DNA of 64,000 nt from Elusimicrobia bacterium GWB2_63_22 (GCA_001799735.1 MGUA01000039.1:78289-142288); one strand, 5' to 3'. Shown: positions 26,183-35,198, counted from the stretch's first letter. A program made the numbers and translations. Notes: a model not told the origin generated them from the letters alone.

Positions 26183-28233
26183 CGTTTCTCCTCCAGGTGC
26201 CTGTAGATCCAGGGGTTGAGCAGGTTGCCCGGGTCCAGCCGCCGCTTAAGGCTCAGGTGGCAGGAGTCGGGTTCAAAAAGGTTCGCTGCTTCCGCCGGGG
26301 CCGGGTGCCGGCGGTCCCGGGCGGGCTTGGCGGAAAGGGCGAAGGTAGCGGCCAGGATCACGCCGTAGGCGCCCATGGAGCCGCAGAACAGCTTCACGGC
26401 GTCGTAGCCGGCCACGTTCTTGACGGTCTTGCCGCCGAGTTCCAGCATTTCCCCGTCGGGGGTGACGACTTCCAGCCCCAGCAGGTAGTCGCGCAGTTCC
26501 GGGCAGGTCTTGGAGGCTATGACGCCGCCTACGCTGCCGTCCACGTCCGGCAGGTCCAGGTAGAGGCCTTCGGCCTCCAGCTGGCGCCTGAATTCTTTAA
26601 AAGGCAGCCCCGCCTCCGCGCGGGCCGTCAGGTTGGCGCGGTCGGCCTGCACGGCGCCGTTGAGGCTCCGCAGGCCCAGGGGCTTGGCGCCTTCCATGAT
26701 GTGCTCCGGCTTAAGCCTGGTGCCCAGGCCGGTGACCGCGGTGCGCTCGCCGCGGCCGGCGCGCAGGCGCAGCTCGTCGACAATGGCCCGGGCCGCGGGG
26801 CTCAGCGAGGCGCGCGAGGCCAGGCCGCCGCTCTCGCCGCGCTGGTCCGAAGCCACCGGCAGGATCTTATCCGGGTTGGCCAGGCCTGCGGGGTCGAAAG
26901 CGTCCTTGATCTTCTGGAAGAACTCCAGCTCCTCTCGGCCGTAAAGCCAGTTCATGGCCACGCGTTTCTCCACGCCCACGCCGTGCTCTCCGGAGATGGT
27001 GCCGCCGAGCTTTATGCAGGACTTGAGGATCTCGTAGCCGGCCTTTTTTACGCGCTTTACTTCCTGGATGTCGCGGCGGTCGAAGATGATGTTCGGGTGC
27101 AGGTTGCCGTCCCCGGCGTGGAACAGCAGGCCGGCGGTCAGCTTGTATTTGGAAAGGATCTCGCGGGTCTCCCTCAGGGCTTCGGGCAGGCGCGGGCGCG
27201 GCACCACGCCGTCCTCCACCAGTACGTCGGGGGCCAGGCGGGCGAGCGCCGGGTAGGCGCCTTTGCGGGCCTGCCACAGCAGGTCGCGCTCGGCCTCGTC
27301 CGCGGCCACCCTGAAGGCCGAGCAGGCGTTGGCGGAACAGATATGCTCCGTCAGCTCCAGCTCGCGCTTTACCTGCACGGCGTCGTCGCCGTCGAGCTCT
27401 ATGATCAGCACCGCTTCTGTGTTCTTTGGAAATCTGTCAGACTTGCCGCCCAGGGAGGAATCCAGCGAGACCTTGTCCATGGCCTCCAGGGCCCGGGGCA
27501 CTATGCCGTCGCTGATGATGCGCGTGACGGCCAGCATGGCGTTGTCGAGGGAGTCGAAAGCCGCGGAGGCCGTCTTTATATGCGCCGGCCTGGGGAGGAT
27601 CTTGAGCCAGGCGTGCGTCACTATGCCCAGCGTGCCTTCGGAGCCCACCATCAGGCTCATCAGGTCCGGCCCCGGGTCTCTGTAGGACCAGGTCTTGACC
27701 TCGCCTTCGGGGGTCACTATCTCCAACTTGTCCACGTTGTCGGAGGTAACGCCGTATTTCAGGCAGAGCGGCCCGCCGGCGTTCTCGCCGATGTTGCCGC
27801 CTATGGTGGAGACTTTCTGGCTGGCCGGATCCGGGGCGTAGAAATAACCGAACGGTTCCAGCGCCCGCTGCAGCTCCATGTTCACCACGCCGGGCTCCAC
27901 CAGCGCCAGCCGCGCCGCGGTGTCTATCTGGCGGATCTTCTTGAGCCGGCACATGTTCAGGATCACGCCGCCCTTGAGCGGGATGGTGCCGCCGGACAGG
28001 TTGGTGCCTGCCAGGCGGGGCAGGAACGGGATGCCGGCCTTGTAGAGGATCCTGACCACGGGCGCCACCTGGGCGACGTCCGTAAAGGCGATGACGGCCT
28101 CCGGGCGGGCGCGGGCCATGCCGGCGTCGTAGGAGTACATCAGGATCTCGGCCTCGTCGGTGCGGACGTTCTCTCCGCCGACCAGGGCTTCGAGCTCGGC
28201 ACGCACCGCGCTGATCTTGTCTCGTTTGAACAT
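26179..28233 (-). CDS. glcD: Fused GlcD-GlcE flavin oxidase
   Basis: A 684-residue flavoprotein. Residues 1-450 are a GlcD/D-lactate-dehydrogenase type FAD enzyme: LAGTNLSGGTIPLKGG, TIGGNIGENAGGPLCLKYG, GSEGTLGIVTHAW and the C-terminal cap with FHAGDGNLHPNI and SGEHGVGVEKR. Residues about 480-684 resemble GlcE, a second FAD-binding domain (GSVGGVIASKT, LGGKTVKNVAGYDAVKLF). In E. coli GlcD and GlcE are separate subunits, so this is a fusion. With the GlcF gene it should oxidise glycolate, D-lactate or another 2-hydroxyacid. The start at 28233 is the first Met before the family homology begins; an in-frame extension upstream would overlap a terminator. Confidence 0.88.
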   Translation of the reverse strand: MFKRDKISAVRAELEALVGGENVRTDEAEILMYSYDAGMARARPEAVIAFTDVAQVAPVVRILYKAGIPFLPRLAGTNLSGGTIPLKGGVILNMCRLKKIRQIDTAARLALVEPGVVNMELQRALEPFGYFYAPDPASQKVSTIGGNIGENAGGPLCLKYGVTSDNVDKLEIVTPEGEVKTWSYRDPGPDLMSLMVGSEGTLGIVTHAWLKILPRPAHIKTASAAFDSLDNAMLAVTRIISDGIVPRALEAMDKVSLDSSLGGKSDRFPKNTEAVLIIELDGDDAVQVKRELELTEHICSANACSAFRVAADEAERDLLWQARKGAYPALARLAPDVLVEDGVVPRPRLPEALRETREILSKYKLTAGLLFHAGDGNLHPNIIFDRRDIQEVKRVKKAGYEILKSCIKLGGTISGEHGVGVEKRVAMNWLYGREELEFFQKIKDAFDPAGLANPDKILPVASDQRGESGGLASRASLSPAARAIVDELRLRAGRGERTAVTGLGTRLKPEHIMEGAKPLGLRSLNGAVQADRANLTARAEAGLPFKEFRRQLEAEGLYLDLPDVDGSVGGVIASKTCPELRDYLLGLEVVTPDGEMLELGGKTVKNVAGYDAVKLFCGSMGAYGVILAATFALSAKPARDRRHPAPAEAANLFEPDSCHLSLKRRLDPGNLLNPWIYRHLEEKR

Positions 28234-28239
28234 AGGTGT

Positions 28240-28274
28240 AAAAAAGCGGCGCGGAGGGGGACGGCCCCCTCCGC
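28240..28274 (-). terminator. Intrinsic terminator after tryptophanase
   Basis: Minus-strand stem GCGGAGGGGG/CCCCCTCCGC with a four-base loop, then GCCGC and six T. It separates tnaA from the oxidase genes, which begin only seven bases further on. Confidence 0.8.
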
Positions 28275-28284
28275 CGGGCACGCT

Positions 28285-29670
28285 TTACTTCGCCGGTTTC
28301 AGCTTGGCGGTGAAATGCGGCAGTATGGCCGGGGCTTCCACTACTTCCAGGCCCTTTATGGATTTCTTGTTCTTCGCCAGCCAGCCGAAGACCTCTATCA
28401 CGTAATCTATGTGGCTCTGCGTGTAGACGCGGCGCGGCATGGCCAGGCGCACCAGCTCCATGGGGGCGGCCTGGTAGACGCCGTGCTTGTCGCGACGCCC
28501 GAACATCAGCGTGCCTATTTCCACGCCGCGTATGCCGCCTTCCAGGTACAGGGCGCAGGCCAGGGCCTGGGCGGGGAAATTGGCCGGCTTGATGTGCGGC
28601 AGGAACTTCTTGGCGTTCACGTAGACGCCGTGGCCGCCGGGGGGGTTGATGATCGGCACGCCGTGCTTGAGCAGGCCTTCGCCCAGGTAGGCGGCCGAGC
28701 GGATGCGGTACTGCAGGTAATTCTCGTCGAGCACCTCGCGCAGGCCTATGGCTATGGCCTCCAGGTCGCGGCCGGCCAGGCCGCCGTAGGTGCTGAACCC
28801 TTCGGTGAGGATGAGCATCTGGCGGGCCTTCGCGGACCAGTCGCGGTTGTTCATCGCCAGGAAGCCGCCCATGTTGACCAGCGCGTCCTTCTTGGAGCTC
28901 ATCCAGGCGCCGTCGGCCAGCTCGAACATCTCCTCGGCGATCTCGCGCACCGGGCACTGCGCGTAGCCCTTCTCGCGCAGCTTTATGAAATAGGCGTTCT
29001 CGGCGAAGCGGGCGCAGTCGAGGAACATGGGGATGCCGTGCCTGCTGCAGAGCTCGCGCACGGCCTTGAGGTTCTCCATGGAGACCGGCTGGCCGCCGAG
29101 GGAGTTGTTGGTGACGGTCATCACGCACAGCGGGATATTCCTGGCGCCCTTGGCCTTTATGAACTTCTCCATCGCGGCCACGTCGGCGTTGCCCTTGAAC
29201 GGCGCGGGCTTGTCGAAGTCCAGGGCCGCCTTCACGGGGAAATCCATGGCCTCGGAGCCGGCGAACTCCACGTTGGCGCGGGTGGTGTCGAAATGGGAGT
29301 TGGAGATGATGGTCCGGCCCTTGCCGCCGATCACCCCGAACAGGATCTTCTCGGCCGCGCGGCCCTGGTGCACCGGGATCACCTCGGCGAAGCCGGTCAG
29401 GCCCTTGATCTCGGTCTCGAAGTTGTAATAGCTGCGGGCCCCGGCGTAGGATTCGTCGCCGACCATGATGCCGCCCCACTGCGCCGCGCTCATGGCGCCG
29501 GTGCCGGAATCGGTCAGCAGGTCTATGAGGACCTTCTCGGCCCTGATGTTGAAAAGATTGTAATGCGCCTGCTCCAGCGCCTTAAGGCGCTCTTCGCGGG
29601 TGGTCAGGCCCAGCGGCTCCACGCTCTTTATCTTGAAGGGTTCGATTATCGTTTTCCATTTCCATTCCAT
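28285..29670 (-). CDS. tnaA: Tryptophanase
   Basis: A 461-residue PLP enzyme of the tryptophanase / tyrosine phenol-lyase pair, splitting its amino acid to an aromatic compound, pyruvate and ammonia. The PLP lysine is in MSSKKDALVNMGG (Lys261). Three residues that tell the two apart favour tryptophanase: Asp128 in HFDTTR (Thr in tyrosine phenol-lyase), Ile385 in GVEIG (Arg in tyrosine phenol-lyase) and His452 in PHFTAKL (Phe in tyrosine phenol-lyase). Length fits both. It lies 13 bases downstream of the DUF1646 transporter gene and is followed by a terminator. The lower similarity at the N-terminus leaves some doubt about substrate range. Confidence 0.87.
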   Translation of the reverse strand: MEWKWKTIIEPFKIKSVEPLGLTTREERLKALEQAHYNLFNIRAEKVLIDLLTDSGTGAMSAAQWGGIMVGDESYAGARSYYNFETEIKGLTGFAEVIPVHQGRAAEKILFGVIGGKGRTIISNSHFDTTRANVEFAGSEAMDFPVKAALDFDKPAPFKGNADVAAMEKFIKAKGARNIPLCVMTVTNNSLGGQPVSMENLKAVRELCSRHGIPMFLDCARFAENAYFIKLREKGYAQCPVREIAEEMFELADGAWMSSKKDALVNMGGFLAMNNRDWSAKARQMLILTEGFSTYGGLAGRDLEAIAIGLREVLDENYLQYRIRSAAYLGEGLLKHGVPIINPPGGHGVYVNAKKFLPHIKPANFPAQALACALYLEGGIRGVEIGTLMFGRRDKHGVYQAAPMELVRLAMPRRVYTQSHIDYVIEVFGWLAKNKKSIKGLEVVEAPAILPHFTAKLKPAK

Positions 29671-29682
29671 TGAGGTTCTCCT

Positions 29683-30732
29683 TTATTTTACGAAGACGGT
29701 CATCAGGACGAAGTAAAGCAGCATCAGGGCCCCGCCGAAAGGCAGCGCGGCCTTGGCCCATTCGCGGGATTTTATCCCGAGCTTGGCCGAGCTGACTATA
29801 TTGGGGATATTCCCGGGGATCAGCATGCCGCCGGAAACCAGCAGCCCCATCAGGATGAAAGTGATCTGCCTGTCGGTCATCGACGGGGCGATCTCCGCGG
29901 CGGCCAGCGTGGCGTTGTCGAGGATGGCCGAGACGGAGTTGACCCAGTAGAGCGCCCAGGTGGGCAGCAAGACGATGTAGCGCTCGGCCAGCGGGGTGAG
30001 GCCAGACCCGAGGAAGATCAGCGCCATCACGAAGATGTAGACCTTGAGCGCGCGCAGCAGGATGTCCTTATTGGAATCCTGGGCGTCCTCCTCCAGGCCT
30101 ACTTTGTCGGAAGCCTGGCTCCCGGCGCCGCGGGCGGCGAGGGCCGCGCAGAGCAGTACCCCGGGGACGATCCAGACGCCGACCTGCTTTGCCAGATAGA
30201 AAAAATCGGCGAAATGAGGCGGGCCCTTCAGCTTGGCCACCACGATGGTGGACAGAGGCTCGCCCAGCGGCGTCAGGGCGGCGCCCAGGCCGATGGCGTA
30301 GCAGGCGTAGACGGTGAGCTTTATCTCGTAGTCCCGGTTGAGCTTGAGCAGCGTGACGATCTCCGCGAGCATGATGGCGGCCACTATGGCCGTGAAGACG
30401 CTTGAGCCCAGGCCGAGCACGGTGACGAGGATGAAGATGGTCCAGGAGATGCCCAGCCGCGCGGTCAGGGCTTCTATCCAGCCGCTCAGGCGCGGGCGGA
30501 TGAGCTTGAACAGCCAGCCTACTATGGCGACGGCGGCGGTTATGGCCAGCGGCTCCTTAAGGGCTTCTTTTACGAGGTGCAGGCTCCAGAGGCCGGAGAT
30601 GGTAACGGCCGCCAGCCCCATCACAAAAAGAAAAGCCTCAAGTTCTTCTTCCACGCGCTTTACGGAGAAGGGGAGTACGAGCGTCAGGCACATCACTACG
30701 GCCAGGCCTGCTATTATCAGGTAATCGGACAT
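29683..30732 (-). CDS. DUF1646 family membrane transporter
   Basis: A 349-residue protein with about ten membrane segments. The pattern GLGAALTPLGEPLSTIVVA, DNATLAAAEIAPSM and SGGMLIPGNIPNIVSS is characteristic of DUF1646, relatives of NhaD/ArsB ion transporters. Two acidic or polar re-entrant loops (TPLGEPLST and IPGNIPN) look like an inverted-repeat transporter core. It precedes tnaA in one operon and may move a cation or an amino acid or product linked to tryptophan breakdown; that link is inference. The ATG has an AGGA ribosome site and faces the patatin gene across an 82-base gap. Confidence 0.75.
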   Translation of the reverse strand: MSDYLIIAGLAVVMCLTLVLPFSVKRVEEELEAFLFVMGLAAVTISGLWSLHLVKEALKEPLAITAAVAIVGWLFKLIRPRLSGWIEALTARLGISWTIFILVTVLGLGSSVFTAIVAAIMLAEIVTLLKLNRDYEIKLTVYACYAIGLGAALTPLGEPLSTIVVAKLKGPPHFADFFYLAKQVGVWIVPGVLLCAALAARGAGSQASDKVGLEEDAQDSNKDILLRALKVYIFVMALIFLGSGLTPLAERYIVLLPTWALYWVNSVSAILDNATLAAAEIAPSMTDRQITFILMGLLVSGGMLIPGNIPNIVSSAKLGIKSREWAKAALPFGGALMLLYFVLMTVFVK

Positions 30733-30768
30733 AAGTTTCCTGCCAGGTTAAGGGTCGGTTCAGTCATT

Positions 30769-30777
30769 TGCTACAAT
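30769..30777 (+). promoter_or_regulatory. Extended -10 of the patatin operon
   Basis: TGCTACAAT, 37 bases before the ATG at 30815. No good -35 at the usual distance. The same AT-rich gap must also hold the leftward tnaA-operon promoter. Confidence 0.5.
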
Positions 30778-30814
30778 AATATTCTATTAATTTAGGGAGG
30801 CGTAAAAAAGCGAT

Positions 30815-31747
30815 ATGTTCAAGTTCAGGCGGCCGATAGGGCTTTTTCTCTGCGGCGGGGGCGCGCTGGGCTCCTGGCAGTCCGGGGTGCTGGCCGAACT
30901 GGTCAAGCAGGGCCTGCATTTCGACGCCGTGGCCGGGTTCAGCGTGGGCTCGCTCAACGGCGCCGCGTACTGCTACAACAAGACCGGCGAACTGCGCCAG
31001 ATCTGGCGCAACATGAAGCCCTCCGCCATCCTGAAGCTGAAGCCCCGGTACTACAATATCCCGCTGGAGCTGTACCAGCAGGACGGCGGCAGCCTCGCGA
31101 ATACTATAAATTTTTTCTTCCAGAACCAGGTGGCCAAACTGACGCTGTTCTCCAATAAGCCCGTCTACGAGTTCCTCAACGGCTGGCTGGCGCGCAGCGG
31201 CCCGCAGTTCCCGCGCAACATCAAGTTCTACGTCATCAGCCACGCCGTGGAGATGAAGCTGCCCTATATCGTGCGCTTCGACGGGTCCACGCAGAGCCAT
31301 AACCTTTCCTTCAACGACGCGCTGATGGCCAGCTGCGCCATCCCCTCGGTCTTCCCGCCCGTGCCCGTAGAGGAGCACGGCCGCCGGTACCACCTGGTGG
31401 ACGGCGGCGTGATCGGCATCGCCACCATAAACCTCAGCCTGTTCGAGGGCTGCCGCACCGTGATCATGATCGGCAACTCGCGCGACCAGGACATGAATTT
31501 CCCGGGGGTCGGGCCGTTCGGCTACTTCGAGCACAAGGTGCGCCGGATGCTGGCCCTGCATACGCAGAAGATCTACGAATCGCGCGTGTTCATGAAGTCG
31601 GAGCCGGACGTCTACCTGATAAAGCCGCCCATGGACCTCGGCCTGAACCTGCTGGAGTTCGACGGCGAAAAATGCGGCAAGGCCTACGACATCGGCGAGG
31701 CCGAGGCCAAGATCTTCCTGAACGGTCTGGAACAGGGCAACAGATAA
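30815..31747 (+). CDS. Patatin-like phospholipase
   Basis: A 310-residue cytoplasmic lipid hydrolase of the RssA/patatin family. The oxyanion motif GGGALGSWQSG is near residues 13-23, the serine nucleophile is in GFSVGSLNGA (GxSxG) and the catalytic Asp in LVDGGVIG. All parts of the Ser-Asp dyad are present. A second patatin-like gene fragment ends at base 182. The GGGAGG site lies about 14 bases from the ATG, which is unusually far. It heads a run with TauE/SafE, DUF1634, TPR and nucleotidyltransferase genes. Confidence 0.88.
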   Translation: MFKFRRPIGLFLCGGGALGSWQSGVLAELVKQGLHFDAVAGFSVGSLNGAAYCYNKTGELRQIWRNMKPSAILKLKPRYYNIPLELYQQDGGSLANTINFFFQNQVAKLTLFSNKPVYEFLNGWLARSGPQFPRNIKFYVISHAVEMKLPYIVRFDGSTQSHNLSFNDALMASCAIPSVFPPVPVEEHGRRYHLVDGGVIGIATINLSLFEGCRTVIMIGNSRDQDMNFPGVGPFGYFEHKVRRMLALHTQKIYESRVFMKSEPDVYLIKPPMDLGLNLLEFDGEKCGKAYDIGEAEAKIFLNGLEQGNR

Positions 31748-31748
31748 T

Positions 31749-32588
31749 ATGTTCGAACTTACCGCGCTGAGCTTCTCCGTCCTGATCGCCTTCGGCTTTT
31801 TTATAGGCCTGCTGGGCTCCGCGCTGGGCGTGGGCGGCGGTATCTTCATGGTGCCTTTCCTGGTGCTGGCGCTCAAGGTGCCCATCCACCAGGCCGTGGC
31901 GGCCTCCCTGGCGGCCATCGTGGCCACCTCCAGCGCCGTAGCCGCGGTTAACGTGGAGCGCGGCCTGGCCAATATCAGGCTGGGGATCACCCTGGAGGTG
32001 ACCACCGCGATAGGGTCCATAGCCGGGGCGCTGCTGGCCAACCGCCTGCCGGGCAGCGCCGTGCAGCTGCTGTTCGGGCTGACCCTGCTGCCGGTTTCCG
32101 TGCTGATGTTCCTGAAGGGGCGGCGCTCGCTTAAGGCGCAGCCAGCGACCGGAGCGGCGGGCAAGACCTCTGCCTTCGATTCTGCTTTCTTCGACCCGGC
32201 GGCCGGCGGGCATACCCCGTACGCGGTGAAGAACATGGCGCCGGCCTCGGCAGCCTCTTTCTTCGCGGGCTCGCTTTCCGGCCTGCTCGGTATCGGCGGC
32301 GGCGTGGTGCAGGTGCCGGTGATGACCCTGCTGTGCGGCGTGCCCATGAAGGCCGCGGCCGCCACCAGCAATTTCATTATAGGCGTGTCGGCGGCCGCCA
32401 GCGCCTACGTCTACTTCAGGAAAGGCCTGATGCCGCTGGAGCTGACGGCCGTGATAGTGGTGGGGGTGCTGATAGGGTCTTTTGTCGGGATCTACGCCCT
32501 TTACCGGCTGCGGTCCGAAAAACTGCAGATGGCCTTCTCCGCGCTGACGCTGCTGGTCGCGGTGAAGATGCTGCTGAAGGCTTTTTAA
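31749..32588 (+). CDS. TauE/SafE-family anion exporter
   Basis: A 279-residue membrane protein with about eight segments in two repeated halves, each starting with a Gly-rich signature: GSALGVGGGIFMVPFLVL and GLLGIGGGVVQVPVMTLL. The family exports sulfite, sulfoacetate or related organic sulfur anions; substrate here is unknown. The halves are split by a soluble linker near residues 130-165. It starts one base after the patatin stop and is followed by a DUF1634 gene, a frequent companion. Confidence 0.88.
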   Translation: MFELTALSFSVLIAFGFFIGLLGSALGVGGGIFMVPFLVLALKVPIHQAVAASLAAIVATSSAVAAVNVERGLANIRLGITLEVTTAIGSIAGALLANRLPGSAVQLLFGLTLLPVSVLMFLKGRRSLKAQPATGAAGKTSAFDSAFFDPAAGGHTPYAVKNMAPASAASFFAGSLSGLLGIGGGVVQVPVMTLLCGVPMKAAAATSNFIIGVSAAASAYVYFRKGLMPLELTAVIVVGVLIGSFVGIYALYRLRSEKLQMAFSALTLLVAVKMLLKAF

Positions 32589-32589
32589 T

Positions 32590-32865
32590 ATGTTCCAGGA
32601 AAAAGATTTCGCCAGATTGATACAGCGCACCCTGCTCGCGGGCGTCTTCCTGAGCCTGTTCCTGATCTTCGCCGGGCTGGGGCTCTCCATCGCCGGGTCC
32701 CCGGCCGGGACCGGGCTGCTGCGCGCCGGGGTGCTGGCCCTGCTGCTGACCCCCGCGGCGCGCGTGGTGATGCTGATCTACGGCTACTGGCGGGGCGGTG
32801 AAAAATACTTCGCGCTGGCCTCTTTCGTCGTGCTAGCGCTGCTGCTGGTCTCACTACTTGTATGA
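32590..32865 (+). CDS. DUF1634 small membrane protein
   Basis: A 91-residue protein with three hydrophobic segments. The order (short cytoplasmic start with IQRTLLAGVFLS, a Gly-rich loop, LRAGVLALLLTPAARVVM, then a last helix) matches DUF1634, which commonly sits beside TauE/SafE transporters and may assist them. It starts one base after the transporter stop and overlaps the next gene by four bases. Confidence 0.8.
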   Translation: MFQEKDFARLIQRTLLAGVFLSLFLIFAGLGLSIAGSPAGTGLLRAGVLALLLTPAARVVMLIYGYWRGGEKYFALASFVVLALLLVSLLV

Positions 32866-34094
32866 AAAAACTTCTGCTCTCCTTCCTGCTGCTCCTGCCG
32901 GGCGCGCTCCGCGCCGGCGCTGCCGATCTTTCCGACGACGGCCTCGGGCCGGCCCTGGTGGACCTCAACGCCTCCACGCGGCCCTTTGTGCTCAGCCCCG
33001 GGGCCGACGAGCGCTATGACCGCGGCATCGCGCTGATGTACCGCCTGGAGTTCGACAAGGCCGAGGGCGAGTTCCGCGAGCTGGTGGCCCTGGCCCCGCA
33101 GGACCCGGCCGGCTATTTCGCCCTGGCGGCGCTGGCGTGGTGGCGCTATTCGCAGAATTTCGACATGCAGAGCGGCCTGGCCGCGGTGGAAAAAGATTTC
33201 ATGGTGAACGCGGACAAGACCATAGAGCTCTCCAAAAAGATGGTCTCGGCGGGGCGGGACCTGGACCAGGCCTACTTCTTCATGGGCGGCGCCTACGGGC
33301 TGGAGGGCCGCTGGTACGCCGTGCAGCGCAGCTGGTGGCGGTCCTACACGCACGGCAGGAAAGGCCGCAAGTTCCTCAAGAAATGCGTGGAGCTGAATCC
33401 GGCCGTCTATGACGCCTTCCTGGGCCTCGGGATCTTCGACTATTACGCGGCCACGCTGCCGGGAACGATCGGCCTGGCGGCCAAGCTGTTCGTGGGCGGC
33501 GACAGGCAGCGCGGCATAGAGTACGTCAGGCTCGCCAAGGAGAAGGGGCGCTTCTTCAAGATGGAGGCCAGGCTCTTCCTGATAGAGATCTACTCCATGC
33601 ATGAAAAAGATTTCAGGGCGGCGTACGCCGAAACGGAGGAGCTGAAAGCTGTGGACCCCTCCAACATGCTCTTCCGCGTCGGAGAGATCATGACGCATAT
33701 CCAGGCCGAGGACTGGAAGGGCGTGCTGGCCGAGTGCGAGGCCTTTCTCGGCGCCTGGCAGATGAAGCAGCAGAAGGGGCTGGAACAGCAGTTGGCCATG
33801 ATCTATCTTTCCGCCGGCGACGCGCTTATCGCCCTCAACCGCTACGAGGAAGCCGTGACCTGGCTGACCACCGGCATAGAGAAGACCGGGTTCCCCGAGA
33901 AGGGGTGGGTCACCTACTGCTACCTGCGCCGGGCGCAGGCGCTGGACCTGCTGGGCCGCCGCGCCGAGGCACTGGCGGACTATAGAACGGCGGCGGCGCG
34001 GGACAATTTCTGGGATTCAAAAAAATACGCGAAGGCGGGGCAGAAGAAGGCCCCCGATTACCGGGAGGTCTACCGCCAGATGACGGTGGATTGA
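32862..34094 (+). CDS. Exported TPR protein
   Basis: A 410-residue protein with a Sec signal peptide (residues 1-20, basic start then a long Leu run, Ala cut site). The mature part is helical with TPR-like units (ERYDRGIALMYRLEFDKAE, AYFFMGGAYGLEGRWYAV, RAQALDLLGRRAEALADY). A conserved stretch YDAFLGLGIFDYYAATLP occurs in the middle. Likely a periplasmic scaffold; no catalytic motif. Its start overlaps the DUF1634 stop (ATGA). Confidence 0.72.
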   Translation: MKKLLLSFLLLLPGALRAGAADLSDDGLGPALVDLNASTRPFVLSPGADERYDRGIALMYRLEFDKAEGEFRELVALAPQDPAGYFALAALAWWRYSQNFDMQSGLAAVEKDFMVNADKTIELSKKMVSAGRDLDQAYFFMGGAYGLEGRWYAVQRSWWRSYTHGRKGRKFLKKCVELNPAVYDAFLGLGIFDYYAATLPGTIGLAAKLFVGGDRQRGIEYVRLAKEKGRFFKMEARLFLIEIYSMHEKDFRAAYAETEELKAVDPSNMLFRVGEIMTHIQAEDWKGVLAECEAFLGAWQMKQQKGLEQQLAMIYLSAGDALIALNRYEEAVTWLTTGIEKTGFPEKGWVTYCYLRRAQALDLLGRRAEALADYRTAAARDNFWDSKKYAKAGQKKAPDYREVYRQMTVD

Positions 34095-34105
34095 GCTGTT
34101 TATCA

Positions 34106-34111
34106 TATAAT
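34106..34111 (+). promoter_or_regulatory. -10 box of the nucleotidyltransferase gene
   Basis: TATAAT, 21 bases before the ATG at 34133, which also has a GGAGGAG ribosome site. No clear -35. Confidence 0.45.
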
Positions 34112-34132
34112 ATCGCTCGGGAGGAGAACTTT

Positions 34133-35140
34133 ATGTCTAAAACCGAATTTACGGCCGTGGTGCCGGTGGCGGGCACCGGGACGCGCCTGCGCCCGCACAC
34201 CTACACCTATCCCAAGGTGCTGCTCACCGTCGGGGATAAGCCGATAATCGGCCACATCCTCGACGACCTGTCCGCCGCCGGCATAAAGAACGTCTGCCTG
34301 GTGGTCGGCTACCTGGGAGAAAAGATAAGGGAATACGTCGCCAAAAATTATAAGGGCCTAGCGGTGACCTACATAGAACAGTCGGAGCAGAAAGGCCTGG
34401 GCCACGCCATCTGGCTGACCCGGCGCGCGGTGGCCGGCCCGGTGGTGGTGATGCTGGGCGACACCATCCTGGACGCGGACCTGGACGTGTTCCTGAAGTC
34501 CAAAGACGACTGCATCGCCGTGAAGGAAGTGGCCGACCCGCGCCGCTTCGGCGTGGTGGAAACCAAAGGCGGCTACATCTCGGCCATGGTGGAGAAGCCG
34601 GAGCACCCGAAGACCAACCTGGCCATCGTGGGCATCTACTCGTTCCATAACTCCTCGGCCCTCTACAACAGCCTCGGGCGCCTGGTGGATTCCGGCCGGA
34701 CCACCAAGGGCGAGATCCAGTTCACCGACGCCATGGCCGCGATGGTAAAAGAAGGGCACAAGATAAAGCCCGTGCCGATAGACGGCTGGTACGACTGCGG
34801 CAAGCCGGAGACCCTGCTGGAGACGAACCGGCATATCCTCGACAAGAAGAAGTTCTCGCCGAAAGCGAAGAATTCACTCATCATCCCGCCGGTCTACATT
34901 TCGCCCACGGCGAAAGTGACCAATTCTATAGTCGGGCCTTACGCCTCCATCGGAGACGGGGCCAGGATAGACTCCTCCATCATCTCGGACTCCATCGTCA
35001 ACGAGAACGCCTCCATAGTGAACATGAACCTGAGCGGTTCCCTGGTGGGCCCCAGCGCCGCCGTGGCCGGCCGCAAGGACCAGCTCAACGTCGGGGAGAA
35101 CTCCGAGATCCGGTTCGACAGGACGGACTGCGAGGCCTGA
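34133..35140 (+). CDS. Sugar-1-phosphate nucleotidyltransferase
   Basis: A 335-residue protein. Residues 1-235 form a nucleotidyltransferase of the glucose-1-phosphate thymidylyl/uridylyltransferase type, with VVPVAGTGTRLRPHTYTYPK (the GxGTRxRPxT signature and Lys), VMLGDTILD (metal Asp), VEKPEHP and the substrate Lys-Pro/Asp pattern near the end. The C-terminal 80 residues have hexapeptide-like left-handed helix repeats (ISPTAKVTNSIVGPYASIG). It makes an NDP-sugar, probably for the surface glycan. It has a strong ribosome site and is followed by an intrinsic terminator. Confidence 0.85.
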   Translation: MSKTEFTAVVPVAGTGTRLRPHTYTYPKVLLTVGDKPIIGHILDDLSAAGIKNVCLVVGYLGEKIREYVAKNYKGLAVTYIEQSEQKGLGHAIWLTRRAVAGPVVVMLGDTILDADLDVFLKSKDDCIAVKEVADPRRFGVVETKGGYISAMVEKPEHPKTNLAIVGIYSFHNSSALYNSLGRLVDSGRTTKGEIQFTDAMAAMVKEGHKIKPVPIDGWYDCGKPETLLETNRHILDKKKFSPKAKNSLIIPPVYISPTAKVTNSIVGPYASIGDGARIDSSIISDSIVNENASIVNMNLSGSLVGPSAAVAGRKDQLNVGENSEIRFDRTDCEA

Positions 35141-35155
35141 GCGCCCGCGTAAAAT

Positions 35156-35186
35156 AAAAAGGCCCGGGAGACCGGGCCTTTTTATT
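35156..35186 (+). terminator. Bidirectional intrinsic terminator
   Basis: AAAAA, stem GGCCCGG/CCGGGCC with GAGA loop, TTTTT. It serves the nucleotidyltransferase gene on the plus strand and the aminotransferase gene on the minus strand. Confidence 0.88.
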
Positions 35187-35198
35187 TGCGGGGAGCGG

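Noticed and set aside
28285-29670. Tyrosine phenol-lyase as the call
   Set aside because: The residues expected to set substrate choice match tryptophanase at three positions.
26197-29673. A very long open frame (over 1,100 codons) on the plus strand opposite glcF, glcD and tnaA
   Set aside because: It lies wholly antisense to well-supported genes and has the Arg/Gly/Val-rich composition expected of a GC-rich shadow frame; no domain is recognisable.
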